This document shows, in pieces, positions 34,163-41,808 of a stretch of DNA of 45,547 bases (positions are counted from its first letter, which is position 1; each line of letters begins with the position of its first letter). The position numbers were made by a program, and so were the translations under genes. Where the stretch lies: positions 1 to 45,547 of the forward strand of contig CACZLA010000032.1 of NCBI GenBank assembly GCA_902781895.1, given 5' to 3'. A model generated the notes under the pieces. The model worked only from the letters and a program-made list of their open reading frames with translations. It did no database searches and was not told the origin of the DNA. Origin of the DNA: an uncultured Lachnospiraceae bacterium (GTDB lineage: Bacteria; Bacillota; Clostridia; Lachnospirales; Lachnospiraceae).

Positions 34163-34786
34163 ATGGCACGAAACAGAAAAAAAGAAGTAAAGATGAAGAA
34201 GCTGCTGCTTGCGATATGGTTCATTTTCCTTATCGCACTTGCAACCTTCGGTGTAGTCTTATACAAGAAGAGAAAGAGTATCAGTGATGACTTTACATTC
34301 ACCACACGATTCTCTTATCAGACAAACGCAAATCAGGATATCAATGCGCTCATAATCACATATCTGAATGCATATGCATCCTGTGATCAGACTCTTCTGA
34401 AGCAGTGCGTGGTTGATCCTTCAGAGTTTGACGACATGTCAAAGGTTCAGGATCAGTCAAGGATCATCACTTCATATACAAGCATCAACTGCTATACAGT
34501 AACAGGTCTTGATGACAACTCCACCTTAGTTTATCCTGTTGCGAGAATTTCCATAGTCGGTGTTACATCCACACCGCTGGATATTCCCGGACCGTATTAT
34601 GTGGTTAAGAAGGACGGACAGTATCTGATCGATAACACAGAGTGGAGCGAAGATCTGAAGACTTACGTGGAGAAGTCAAATCAGTCCGATGATATTCAGG
34701 ATCTTTACAAGACCGTCAGAGATGATGAAGAGAAATGTAAGGAAAACGATCCTTCATTCAGAGACTTTATGAACAGACTTAACTAA
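34163..34786 (+). CDS. Single-pass membrane protein, unknown function
   Basis: I do not recognise this 207-residue protein. A basic N-terminus (MARNRKKEVKMKK) precedes one membrane helix (about 14-33, LLLAIWFIFLIALATFGVVL), then KKRK, so the rest is probably outside the cell. The soluble part (about 45-175) begins DINALIITYLNAYASCDQTLLKQCV and contains GPYYVVKKDGQYLIDN, a pattern reminiscent of NTF2-like extracytoplasmic domains; that is a loose impression. Start ATG 34163 has GAGGTG upstream; GTG 34154 is a less likely start. It leads a group of three exported proteins with gaps of 49 and 15 bp. Confidence 0.75.
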   Translation: MARNRKKEVKMKKLLLAIWFIFLIALATFGVVLYKKRKSISDDFTFTTRFSYQTNANQDINALIITYLNAYASCDQTLLKQCVVDPSEFDDMSKVQDQSRIITSYTSINCYTVTGLDDNSTLVYPVARISIVGVTSTPLDIPGPYYVVKKDGQYLIDNTEWSEDLKTYVEKSNQSDDIQDLYKTVRDDEEKCKENDPSFRDFMNRLN

Positions 34787-34835
34787 TGTTACCCCACATT
34801 AGATTAAAATAATATCAAGAGGAGATTATGATATC

Positions 34836-35552
34836 ATGAGAAAGAAACTGTTTGCGTTGACTGCAGCTATGTGTCTTGCACTTTCACTTACTGCATGTGG
34901 AGACAAGTCAGATGAGGGAAGCCTTCCTGATACTAAAAAGATAGAACTTTCAAAACCTGATCTCAGTGTGATAACTGAATATGAGGTAGTAACCACAGAA
35001 TCAGATAGAGAATCAGATAGGGACTCAGATGATTCAGGCAAGTCATCAGATTCTGGTGAATTCAAGTATGAGACAGGAAAGCCTGAGAAAAATGGATTCA
35101 ACAGTTCAACAAACAGAACTGAGTCAGCATTTGGTTACACATTTGAACTTCCTGACTACATGGGGGATAAGGCTTCCAATTCAACAGATGACACATACTA
35201 TTACTATGCAGAGGTAGAGGGAAAGGTTGCATTTTTAATGCTTCAGGAGTTCCCGATTCCAAATGCAAAAGAATCTGATATAGAAGAAAATTCCAAAAAC
35301 TATATGAGTGGTGTTAAGAGTTCGCTTTCAGGCTATAACAACCAACAGGAGGACTATGTAACAGTTGCAGGACATAAGGCTTACAGAAACTATTTTGACT
35401 GTAGCATGAGCGGCCTTGATTGTAACGATGTTCTCTATATGTTCTATGATGAGAATACGGGAAAAGGTCTTTCCATATTCTGGTGTGAGTCAACAAATAC
35501 AGAGTTTTCATATTTTGAGGATGTTGAAAAGATAGTAGATTCGTTTAAATAA
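34836..35552 (+). CDS. Lipoprotein, unknown function
   Basis: A 238-residue secreted lipoprotein: signal peptide MRKKLFALTAAMCLALS with lipobox LTAC (Cys at 21), then a Ser/Asp-rich linker (about 45-75, SDRESDRDSDDSGKSSDSG) and a globular domain (95-238) beginning AFGYTFELPDYMGDKAS. That domain, with VEGKVAFLMLQEFP and VAGHKAYRNYFD, resembles small surface lipoprotein domains found singly in Lachnospiraceae, but I cannot name it. GGAG lies 11 bases before the ATG. It is probably co-transcribed with the genes at 34163 and 35568. Confidence 0.75.
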   Translation: MRKKLFALTAAMCLALSLTACGDKSDEGSLPDTKKIELSKPDLSVITEYEVVTTESDRESDRDSDDSGKSSDSGEFKYETGKPEKNGFNSSTNRTESAFGYTFELPDYMGDKASNSTDDTYYYYAEVEGKVAFLMLQEFPIPNAKESDIEENSKNYMSGVKSSLSGYNNQQEDYVTVAGHKAYRNYFDCSMSGLDCNDVLYMFYDENTGKGLSIFWCESTNTEFSYFEDVEKIVDSFK

Positions 35553-35567
35553 ACGGAGGACTGAGAT

Positions 35568-36506
35568 TTGAAACGTTTTCTGAAATTCTTTGCTATAATA
35601 CTTGGAATGCTATCGTCGGTGATAGCATTTTCCTTATTATCAGAAAGATGTGAAGAAGGAAGAGCTGCTGTTGTTTATGCAGAGTCGGATAAGATATACG
35701 ATCAGCAGCGGATGAATATATTTCTCAGCAACATGGCTGAGTCACATTTTGATACATACGATCCGGACAATGTAGATGTTCAGAGTATGGTGGAATATGC
35801 CTTACTTTGGTCGAAAATAAATCATGATGATTATATTGAGAGGAAAACCGAAGACGGCACAGCATACGAAACCATTTCAATGACGAATATAAATATCGTC
35901 CTTGACAGATACTTCGGTTTGAAGCTGACGGATGAACAGCTGACCTACGGCGTAACCAACAGATATGGGGAAATGTATAAGGACGGTTATTATTACAGTC
36001 CGGCTTCGGATGGTGAGTCTTATAACTGTCTTGCCATAGTTGATAGTGCTGAGTATACGGATGAAGGCTATTATCATGTGTATTTTTCTATCTATCAGCT
36101 TGATCTGGACACATATTATGATAACGGTGAAACCATAGCAGATAAGTATTATACCATGGATGCAGAGACGGCAAAGAATACTTCTGAGCTTGAATATCTG
36201 TCTTCTAAAGAGGCGATACTTAAGGACAATACATACAACGGAAAGCCTACTTATCAGGCTGTGTCCTACAATCTGAATTATGGTAATCAGGTTACAACGA
36301 CTGAGGCTACAACAATAGAAGAAACAACCACTGAGATAGAAAAAGGTAATGAAAAAACTTATTCGACTGAATCTCAAGATGACGATGATGATGAAGACGA
36401 GGGTGGTACAGATACAAAAAAAATAATGATCATCATACTCATCATTATCATCTCGGTGGCACTTATAACCATGGTGGTATTTCTTGTTTTATATTTGAGG
36501 AAGTGA
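35568..36506 (+). CDS. Exported protein with C-terminal membrane anchor, unknown function
   Basis: A 312-residue protein of unknown function with an N-terminal signal sequence (about 1-22, with AIILGMLSSVIAFSLL), a Tyr/Asp-rich extracellular region (40-245), a Thr/Glu stalk (246-262, TTTEATTIEETTTEIE), an acidic stretch DDDDDEDEGG, and a C-terminal membrane helix (about 284-308) ending LYLRK. This is a type I membrane topology. The start is TTG at 35568, after CGGAGGA. The central region contains a recurring MYKDGYYYSPASDGES-like pattern common in small Lachnospiraceae exported proteins, but no family I can name. An intrinsic terminator follows. Confidence 0.75.
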   Translation: MKRFLKFFAIILGMLSSVIAFSLLSERCEEGRAAVVYAESDKIYDQQRMNIFLSNMAESHFDTYDPDNVDVQSMVEYALLWSKINHDDYIERKTEDGTAYETISMTNINIVLDRYFGLKLTDEQLTYGVTNRYGEMYKDGYYYSPASDGESYNCLAIVDSAEYTDEGYYHVYFSIYQLDLDTYYDNGETIADKYYTMDAETAKNTSELEYLSSKEAILKDNTYNGKPTYQAVSYNLNYGNQVTTTEATTIEETTTEIEKGNEKTYSTESQDDDDDEDEGGTDTKKIMIIILIIIISVALITMVVFLVLYLRK

Positions 36507-36519
36507 TATTACTTAGATG

Positions 36520-36547
36520 GCGGGATTTATCCCGCTATTTATTTTAT
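36520..36547 (+). terminator. Intrinsic terminator of the exported-protein group
   Basis: GCGGGA-TTTA-TCCCGC (6-bp GC-rich stem, four-base loop) followed by TATTTATTTTATT, 14 bp after the stop codon. Confidence 0.75.
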
Positions 36548-36553
36548 TCTACA

Positions 36554-36573
36554 ATTTAAAATTTTTTTTAAAT
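36554..36573. promoter_or_regulatory. Operator-like inverted repeat 1 (ATTTAAA-N6-TTTAAAT)
   Basis: A 7-6-7 inverted repeat just upstream of the -35 box of the sdpR-like promoter. Identical arms and spacing occur at 36606-36625. It is the expected kind of site for the ArsR-type regulator encoded downstream. Confidence 0.65.
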
Positions 36574-36578
36574 AGTTC

Positions 36579-36607
36579 TTGACAAGTGATATACCCGGAT
36601 ATATAAT
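36579..36607 (+). promoter_or_regulatory. Consensus sigma-A promoter of the sdpR-sdpI operon
   Basis: TTGACA at 36579-36584, 17 bp, TATAAT at 36602-36607: both boxes perfect. Such a strong promoter would need repression, and it is bracketed by two identical inverted repeats. Confidence 0.9.
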
Positions 36608-36625
36608 TTAAAAAAAAATTTAAAT
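36606..36625. promoter_or_regulatory. Operator-like inverted repeat 2 (ATTTAAA-N6-TTTAAAT)
   Basis: Same 7-6-7 format as the site at 36554; it overlaps the end of the -10 box and the transcription start. The two centres are 52 bp apart, about five helical turns. Confidence 0.65.
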
Positions 36626-36672
36626 AGGTTTTACATCAGTTACTAAACTAACTGAAAAAGAGGGTGATGTAT

Positions 36673-36939
36673 ATGGCAGGCACTAACATATTCAAGGTCC
36701 TCTCGGATAAGCAGCGACGGGATATCCTGACAATGCTGAAGGATGGAAGGATGAATGCAGGAGAGATAGCCGAGCAGCTGGGAGTCACGCCGGCGGCACT
36801 TTCCTACCATCTGAAAATGCTTAAAGAAGCGGACCTGGTGATGGAATACAAAGAAAAGAACTTTATATATTATGAGATAAATACCTCGGTACTGGATGAA
36901 CTTATCATGTGGGTAAGCCAGTTCGGAGGTAACAAATGA
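36673..36939 (+). CDS. ArsR-family transcriptional regulator, SdpR-like
   Basis: An 88-residue winged-helix repressor. FKVLSDKQRRDILTMLKDGRMNAGEIAEQLGVTPAALSYHLKMLKEADLV is the ArsR/SmtB DNA-binding core, and IYYEINTSVLDEL matches SdpR of Bacillus subtilis, the autorepressor of the sdpRI immunity operon. No metal-binding CxC motif is present. I prefer ATG 36673 (AGAGGGTG eight bases upstream); ATG 36667 would add two residues. It is first in the operon, downstream of a consensus promoter with paired operators, and the SdpI-like gene starts 16 bp later. Confidence 0.88.
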   Translation: MAGTNIFKVLSDKQRRDILTMLKDGRMNAGEIAEQLGVTPAALSYHLKMLKEADLVMEYKEKNFIYYEINTSVLDELIMWVSQFGGNK

Positions 36940-36955
36940 AAGGATGTGTATTTTT

Positions 36956-37651
36956 ATGAAGAAAATACCTTGGATTATAACAATATTACTTCTGGCAGGT
37001 ACGGCAATTATTATTCCTTACCTTCCGGATCAGATAGCAACACATTTTGATCTTTCGGGCACTGTTGATGACAGAGGATCGAAATATATACTATTTCTCT
37101 TCCCTGCAATTCAGCTTCTGATGACCATTATTATGACGGTGTTTATCATTTATCTTGAGAAGAAAAGAACTGAAGGAGTAGATGATAAGAAAGCAGCAAA
37201 TGCACATGCAAATGCCAAAGTTATGGAGATTCTCACTATAGTAATGTCACTTCTGTTTGTAACAATAGAAGCAATCGTGATAGGCATTTCCTTTAAGGGT
37301 GAAAAGGTTGAGAATATGGGAATGGCAGCGACAAGGCTTTCAATGCTATCCATGGGCCTGATCCTTATAGTAGTCGGAAACCTGATGCCGAAAACAAGAA
37401 AAAACTGGATAGTGGGAATAAGACTTCCATGGTCTATATATAATGATACAACCTGGAGCAAGACACATCGCTTCGGTGGAGCCGCACTTATGGTAGGCGG
37501 AGCTATAACAATTCTCGGAGCGGCTATTCTGCCAAACGAAGCACTTATACTTACAACAATGTTTGTAGCACTGATGTTGTCAGTCATCGTTACGATGGTT
37601 TATTCATACAAGGTTTACAAAGAAGAGAAGAATAAGGCAGTAAGTGAGTAA
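36956..37651 (+). CDS. SdpI-like membrane protein (DUF1648 + SdpI domain)
   Basis: A 231-residue membrane protein with about six helices. The N-terminal DUF1648 stretch (about 10-60) has LPDQIATHFDLSGTVDDRGSK, and the C-terminal SdpI domain has VGNLMPKTRKNWIVGIRLPW and TWSKTHRFGG. In Bacillus subtilis SdpI protects against the SdpC toxin and, when toxin is bound, holds SdpR at the membrane. The SdpR-SdpI pairing here supports the same circuit, but no toxin gene is visible nearby. The start at ATG 36956 is a choice over 36944, which sits directly on the AAAGG site. Confidence 0.88.
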   Translation: MKKIPWIITILLLAGTAIIIPYLPDQIATHFDLSGTVDDRGSKYILFLFPAIQLLMTIIMTVFIIYLEKKRTEGVDDKKAANAHANAKVMEILTIVMSLLFVTIEAIVIGISFKGEKVENMGMAATRLSMLSMGLILIVVGNLMPKTRKNWIVGIRLPWSIYNDTTWSKTHRFGGAALMVGGAITILGAAILPNEALILTTMFVALMLSVIVTMVYSYKVYKEEKNKAVSE

Positions 37652-37723
37652 ATAGATTAAGAAAATAAACAAGAAAATAAACAAGAAAACAAGTAAGTGA
37701 GAAAAGAAAAAAGGAGTTACATC

Positions 37724-37927
37724 ATGGAAAATTTAAAAGAATGGTTACCGTTAATAATACCTCTGGTGATAGTTGAACTTGTGCTGCTTGTAGTCACACT
37801 GCATCACATTCTCACACATGAAAACTACAAGCGCGGAAACAGAGTTCTGTGGGTGCTTGTTACGATCATCGGAATGGAGTTTATTGGTCCGATACTTTAC
37901 TTCGTATTAGGTAAGGAGGATTCGTAA
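37724..37927 (+). CDS. PLDc_N-domain small membrane protein (YxlE-like)
   Basis: A 67-residue protein with two membrane helices: WLPLIIPLVIVELVLLVVTLHHI and VLWVLVTIIGMEFIGPILYFVLG. This is the PLDc_N (cardiolipin synthase N-terminal-like) family, which includes YxlE of the Bacillus subtilis sigY operon. It is followed by an ATPase and permease corresponding to YxlF and YxlG, the same order. AAGGAG precedes ATG 37724. The gap before it holds a short tandem AAGAAAATAAAC repeat. The stop overlaps the next start as TAATG. Confidence 0.82.
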   Translation: MENLKEWLPLIIPLVIVELVLLVVTLHHILTHENYKRGNRVLWVLVTIIGMEFIGPILYFVLGKEDS

Positions 37928-38871
37928 TGGAGATTCTCAGTATCAAAAATCTTCATAAACGATTTGCTGATAAAGAGGTTCTTCGTGGTCTGAATATGAC
38001 GGTTCCGGAAAATAGTATCTTTGGATTTGTAGGTAAGAACGGAGCCGGAAAGACAACCACCATGAAAACAGTTCTCGGACTGCTAAGGCCTGACGAGGGC
38101 GAGATTACAGTAGCCGGTGAAAAGGTTAATTACGGTGAGACTGCAACAAACAAATACATCGGCTACCTGCCTGATGTTCCGGAGTTTTACGGTTTTATGA
38201 CAGCCAGAGAATACCTTCGTTTTTGCGGAGAGATAACCGGGATGGAAAAATCGGATATCAAGGACAGAAGTAAAATGTTACTGGATATGGTAGGCCTTTC
38301 AAATGAGAAGCATCGCATCAAGGGATACTCCCGTGGAATGAAGCAGCGACTCGGAATCGTTCAGGCTCTTCTGAATCGCCCGATGCTTCTCATATGCGAT
38401 GAACCGACTTCTGCACTTGATCCGGTGGGACGTAAGGAGATACTTGATATATTAATGACAGTTCGGGAAGAAACCACAGTTCTGTTTTCAACCCATATTC
38501 TGTCGGACGTTGAACGAATCTGCACAGACGTTGCATTTCTGAAGGACGGCGTGATCACCATGCACGGAAAGCCGGATGAACTGCGTTTCAGCAACAGGAC
38601 AGAAGAGTACAGCATAGAATTCGTAAAGCCTTCAGGACTTGAAAAAATGAAGAAAGCATTTCCTAAAATGGAACCTCAAAGTACGGTTGCCCTGCGTTTC
38701 TATAAAACAGACTATGACTTTTATAAGGTGCTTGGTTTCATATCGGAAAATAAGATTCCCATCATATGTGCCGAGAGAGTTGAACCGACACTGGAATCCC
38801 TGTTTATAAAAGAAGTGGGACAGGGAGATGACAGCAGCACTGATTCAAAAAATGAGGAGGTGCAGGCATGA
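37927..38871 (+). CDS. ABC transporter ATP-binding protein (YxlF-like, bacteriocin-immunity type)
   Basis: A 314-residue ABC ATPase: Walker A GKNGAGKTT at about 37-45, signature YSRGMKQRLG near 138 (SRGMKQ, the common variant in this subfamily), Walker B LLICDEP, and STHILSDVERI with the switch His. The C-terminal 80 residues beyond the ATPase core are typical of drug/bacteriocin-type efflux ATPases. TAATG overlap with the gene before and ATGA overlap with the permease after show a tightly coupled module. A role in immunity to or export of an antimicrobial peptide is inferred from the SdpI/PLDc_N context. Confidence 0.9.
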   Translation: MEILSIKNLHKRFADKEVLRGLNMTVPENSIFGFVGKNGAGKTTTMKTVLGLLRPDEGEITVAGEKVNYGETATNKYIGYLPDVPEFYGFMTAREYLRFCGEITGMEKSDIKDRSKMLLDMVGLSNEKHRIKGYSRGMKQRLGIVQALLNRPMLLICDEPTSALDPVGRKEILDILMTVREETTVLFSTHILSDVERICTDVAFLKDGVITMHGKPDELRFSNRTEEYSIEFVKPSGLEKMKKAFPKMEPQSTVALRFYKTDYDFYKVLGFISENKIPIICAERVEPTLESLFIKEVGQGDDSSTDSKNEEVQA

Positions 38872-39629
38872 TAGCATTTATCAAAAAAGAAATAATGGAA
38901 CATACCCGTACCGGAAAGCTGATCATCCTCGGATCTATATTCCTGTTTATCGGAATCCTGAATCCTCTGACGGCAAAGCTTACACCAAAGCTGTTTGAGA
39001 TGATGGCTGACGAACTTAAGGAAAGTGGTATAGTTGCAACTGCAGTTGATCCCACAGCACTGGATTCATGGACGCAGTTTTATAAGAATATTGCCATGGC
39101 ACTGATAGCATTTGTCATGGTTGAAGCCGGGATATTTACAAAGGAATATTCCTCGGGAACCCTTGTGATCACACTGACCAAGGGCCTCAGCAGAACCAAG
39201 GTTTATATCTCAAAAGCCCTGATGCTGATAGGTCTTTGGACACTTTGCTTCTGGATGTGTTTTGGAGTAACCTATGGCTACTCGGCTTATTACTGGGATA
39301 ATTCCATCGTTCATCACATTTTCGGTGCAGCCTTGCTCTGGTGGATCTTCGGTCTGTGGATCATGGCGATGATGCTGCTTTTCTCAGCCATGAGTTCTAG
39401 CATTTCGGGCGTGCTTCTTGGAACAGGAGGACTGGTCATCGTAACCATCATCCTTAGTGCATTACCCAAAATAAAGGACTACGCTCCGTCGGTTCTAATG
39501 TCTGGAGCTGAGATGATAAAGGGAAATGGATCCCCTGCGGATCACGCCACGGTGTTGGTATACGTGATAATAATGTCGATAGCATTTGTCATCGGCGGAA
39601 TCGTGATTTTCAGAAAGAGGGCGTTGTAA
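38868..39629 (+). CDS. ABC transporter permease (ABC-2 type, YxlG-like)
   Basis: A 253-residue ABC-2 permease with about six helices: an N-terminal helix (LIILGSIFLFIGILNPLTAKL), FTKEYSSGTLVITLTKGLSRTKVYISK between helices 2 and 3 (the characteristic coupling segment), and a C-terminal helix ending RKRAL. It pairs with the ATPase upstream (ATGA overlap). The terminator stem begins inside the last codons. Confidence 0.88.
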   Translation: MIAFIKKEIMEHTRTGKLIILGSIFLFIGILNPLTAKLTPKLFEMMADELKESGIVATAVDPTALDSWTQFYKNIAMALIAFVMVEAGIFTKEYSSGTLVITLTKGLSRTKVYISKALMLIGLWTLCFWMCFGVTYGYSAYYWDNSIVHHIFGAALLWWIFGLWIMAMMLLFSAMSSSISGVLLGTGGLVIVTIILSALPKIKDYAPSVLMSGAEMIKGNGSPADHATVLVYVIIMSIAFVIGGIVIFRKRAL

Positions 39630-39643
39630 AACGTCCTTTTTTT
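39618..39643 (+). terminator. Intrinsic terminator of the SdpRI/ABC operon
   Basis: AGGGCGTT-GTAA-AACGTCCT stem (8 bp, one G-U) followed by TTTTTT. The stop codon of the permease lies in the loop. Confidence 0.85.
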
Positions 39644-39667
39644 CTATATACTGAAAAAATAATAATT

Positions 39668-39729
39668 GTGTCGAAAATTGACACCAAACAAAAAAACTCT
39701 TTTGATAAAATAACCAAGAGAGTTTTTTT
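39668..39729 (+). promoter_or_regulatory. 62-bp promoter/operator/hairpin element 1, upstream of the XRE gene
   Basis: GTGTC-N7-GACAC palindrome (39668-39684), overlapping TTGACA; an extended -10-like TGATAAAAT; and A7-CTCTTTTG pairing with CCAAGAGAG-T7, a hairpin of about 15 bp with T-tail. A homologue of exactly the same length lies at 40201-40262. Shared landmarks: GTGTC, TTGACACC, the A7 block, TGATAAAATA and T7, all at matching offsets. Confidence 0.75.
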
Positions 39730-39746
39730 GGCGGGAGGAAATCAAC

Positions 39747-40196
39747 TTGAAAACAACAGATGACTTAATGGATGAACTTAGTCTGGATGTTTCGGATGAG
39801 AGTGCACTTGATAAATATCTGGAAAAGGTATCAGGATACGGAGACGTATCGAAAACAACATTTGCCGAATACTACGGAAAGCTGTTGAAAGAAAGAGGCC
39901 TTTCCAGCGGAGATATAGAAAAGCAGACAGGCCTGGAGCATTCATTCTGTAATAAAATGATAAATGGTAAAACCAGTGTTTCGCGCAACAACATGCTGGC
40001 ACTCTCCATAGCTGCAGGACTTACCCTTGACGAAGTCGAGGAATGCCTGATGCTGACAAACAACGGAGCCCTCTATCCGAAGGATTCAAGAGACTCTGTG
40101 ATCATATACAGCATAAACAGAAAACTGACTCTGACAGAGACAAATGATCTCCTTTTTTCAAAGAATATGGAGCTCCTGGGACAGGTCAAAAAATAG
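39747..40196 (+). CDS. XRE-type helix-turn-helix regulator
   Basis: A 149-residue protein. Residues about 42-100 form an XRE-like DNA-binding domain: YYGKLLKERGLSSGDIEKQTGLEHSFCNKMINGKTSVSRNNMLALSIAAGLTLDEVEE in pieces, with the two HTH helices at about 51-70. The C-terminal part (LYPKDSRDSVIIYSINRKLTLTETNDLL) is a conserved extension I associate with Clostridia regulators. The start is TTG 39747, seven bases after GGGAGGA. Upstream and downstream of the gene lie two homologous 62-bp regulatory elements, so autoregulation plus control of the next gene is the simplest reading. Confidence 0.78.
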   Translation: MKTTDDLMDELSLDVSDESALDKYLEKVSGYGDVSKTTFAEYYGKLLKERGLSSGDIEKQTGLEHSFCNKMINGKTSVSRNNMLALSIAAGLTLDEVEECLMLTNNGALYPKDSRDSVIIYSINRKLTLTETNDLLFSKNMELLGQVKK

Positions 40197-40200
40197 CGTT

Positions 40201-40262
40201 GTGTCAGTTTTTGACACCTATAAAAAAACCTTTACTGATAAAATATCGGTAGAGGTTTTTTT
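40201..40262 (+). promoter_or_regulatory. 62-bp promoter/operator/hairpin element 2, upstream of the Ltp lipoprotein gene
   Basis: GTGTC-N7-GACAC at 40201-40217, TTGACACC, TGATAAAATA and an 18-bp hairpin (A7-CCTTTACTGAT with ATCGGTAGAGG-T7, two G-U pairs, loop AAAAT). Same length and landmark offsets as element 1, with base changes on both sides of the stem that keep pairing. It ends 37 bp before the lipoprotein ATG. Confidence 0.75.
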
Positions 40263-40299
40263 GTTTTTGAAACTATGATGATATGAAAGGGGCAATTAA

Positions 40300-41382
40300 A
40301 TGAAAAAGAATAGAGTTTTAACTATTTTATTAAATGTAATTATGGTATTAGTTCTATTTACCGCTTGTGGAAAAGAAGAAAATAGAGAGGGGCAATTGCA
40401 GATTCCTATTGGAAGCAGTGCAGCTGATGGTAAATATTATGAGGACATTGTTAAGCAGTTTCAGACTGCTGGTTTTACAGATGTAACAACCAGAGAGGTC
40501 CCTGACTTAATTAATGGATGGATTAATAAAGAAGGGGATGTTGAGTCTGTTTCAGTTAACGGTGATACTTCATTCAGTAAGGATGATTGGGTAGCTCAAG
40601 ATGCAAGCATCGTTGTTGCATATCATACATTTCCTGATAAGGGAGAAAAAACGAGCGAAGATAAAACAGAAGAAAAGAGTGAAGAAAAAACTACAGAAGC
40701 AAATCATGATGGTCAGATTCAAGTACCGGTTGATAGCAGCGGTGCATCTGGATCGAATTATGAAGATATTGTAACAAGATTTGAAAAAGCAGGATTCACT
40801 AATGTAACTACCAGAGAAGTGCCTGATTTGATTACTGGATGGGTTAATAAAGAAGGTGACGTTGATTCGGTTTCCATAGATGGGGATACAGGTTTTTCAG
40901 CGGATGCATGGTTTGCGCCAGATGTAACTGTAGTAGTGTCATATCATGTATTTAAAGATGATAGTGATAAGGGTACGGAGAAGGGCTCAGATGATGGTGC
41001 AGACAAAAAAGAAAGTAAAAAGTCCTCGTCAAAATATGGAGCAGCTTATGATGGATTAGATACAACAACTCAAAATGCATATAAGTCAGGAATGTCATAT
41101 TTAGAGGGATTAGGTGGTTTTTCAAGACAGGGACTTATAGATCAGCTGTCATCAGAATATGGTGAGCAATTTACACTTGAACAGGCACAAAATGCTGTTG
41201 CGGCAATAGAGGCTGATGGTAACGTTGATTGGAAAGAACAGGCGGTTATTTCAGCTAAGTCTTATTTGGAATTTCAATCATTTTCAAGAGAGGGACTTAT
41301 AGATCAGCTTACATCAGAATATGGTGAGCAATTTACAAGAGAGGAAGCAGAGTATGCAGCTGATCAGGTTGGTTTAAAATAG
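40300..41382 (+). CDS. Surface lipoprotein with two PASTA-like domains and two Ltp repeats
   Basis: A 360-residue lipoprotein. Signal peptide with lipobox FTAC (Cys23). Two tandem PASTA-like domains (about 33-110 and 139-214), each with YEDIV, AGFT(D/N)VTTREVPDLI and a YHTF/YHVF end, are separated by a Lys/Glu linker. The last 100 residues hold two copies of the host cell surface-exposed lipoprotein (Ltp, PF07553) repeat: SGMSYLEGLGGFSRQGLIDQL and AKSYLEFQSFSREGLIDQL, each followed by SEYGEQFT. Ltp of Streptococcus thermophilus prophage TP-J34 blocks superinfecting phage DNA entry. The DNA of the two repeats is nearly identical, so the duplication is recent. GAAAGGGG precedes the ATG. Confidence 0.85.
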   Translation: MKKNRVLTILLNVIMVLVLFTACGKEENREGQLQIPIGSSAADGKYYEDIVKQFQTAGFTDVTTREVPDLINGWINKEGDVESVSVNGDTSFSKDDWVAQDASIVVAYHTFPDKGEKTSEDKTEEKSEEKTTEANHDGQIQVPVDSSGASGSNYEDIVTRFEKAGFTNVTTREVPDLITGWVNKEGDVDSVSIDGDTGFSADAWFAPDVTVVVSYHVFKDDSDKGTEKGSDDGADKKESKKSSSKYGAAYDGLDTTTQNAYKSGMSYLEGLGGFSRQGLIDQLSSEYGEQFTLEQAQNAVAAIEADGNVDWKEQAVISAKSYLEFQSFSREGLIDQLTSEYGEQFTREEAEYAADQVGLK

Positions 41383-41397
41383 TAGGGGGCTATAATT

Positions 41398-41802
41398 ATG
41401 ATAGGAATAACTTCATTAAAATGTCCTGAGTGTGGTGATACAATAATATCAGAAGAGGGAAAGTCTGTTGCATTTTGTTCGAGTTGTGGCGCAAAACTGA
41501 TGCTGAGTAATGAAAATGAACGTGTGATAAGACATATAGATGAAAGTAAGATAAAAAGTATTGAAAATAGTACATTGCTTGAACTGAAAAAAATGGAAAT
41601 TAAACAAAAGAATAAGATGCTGAAAATTAAAATTTGTCTTATTATTTTTGGACTTGGAGCATTGCTTACGATTTTAGGATTTGCACTTTCAGAAGAAGAG
41701 GGTGATGGATGGCAGATGCTTGGTATATTAGGAATAGCCTTAATGATGAGCCCTGCATATATAGCGATTTTTTCTGATATGGCTAATAAAGATAATAAGT
41801 AA
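41398..41802 (+). CDS. Zinc-ribbon membrane protein, unknown function
   Basis: A 134-residue protein. The N-terminal zinc ribbon has CPECGD (about 9-14) and CSSCGAKLML (about 27-36), four Cys in two CxxC pairs. A charged helical linker (40-75, KKMEIKQKNKMLK) follows, then two membrane helices (about 77-96 and 106-124, with a short EEEGDG turn). It starts 16 bp after the lipoprotein stop, behind AGGGGGC, so it belongs to the same transcription unit. Function unknown; zinc ribbons with membrane helices are common in Lachnospiraceae stress or envelope loci. Confidence 0.75.
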   Translation: MIGITSLKCPECGDTIISEEGKSVAFCSSCGAKLMLSNENERVIRHIDESKIKSIENSTLLELKKMEIKQKNKMLKIKICLIIFGLGALLTILGFALSEEEGDGWQMLGILGIALMMSPAYIAIFSDMANKDNK

Positions 41803-41808
41803 CATTAA

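Noticed and set aside
34783-34802. Terminator after the 34163 gene
   Set aside because: CTAATGT/ACATTAG forms a hairpin but no T-tract follows and the next gene is close, so read-through is likely.
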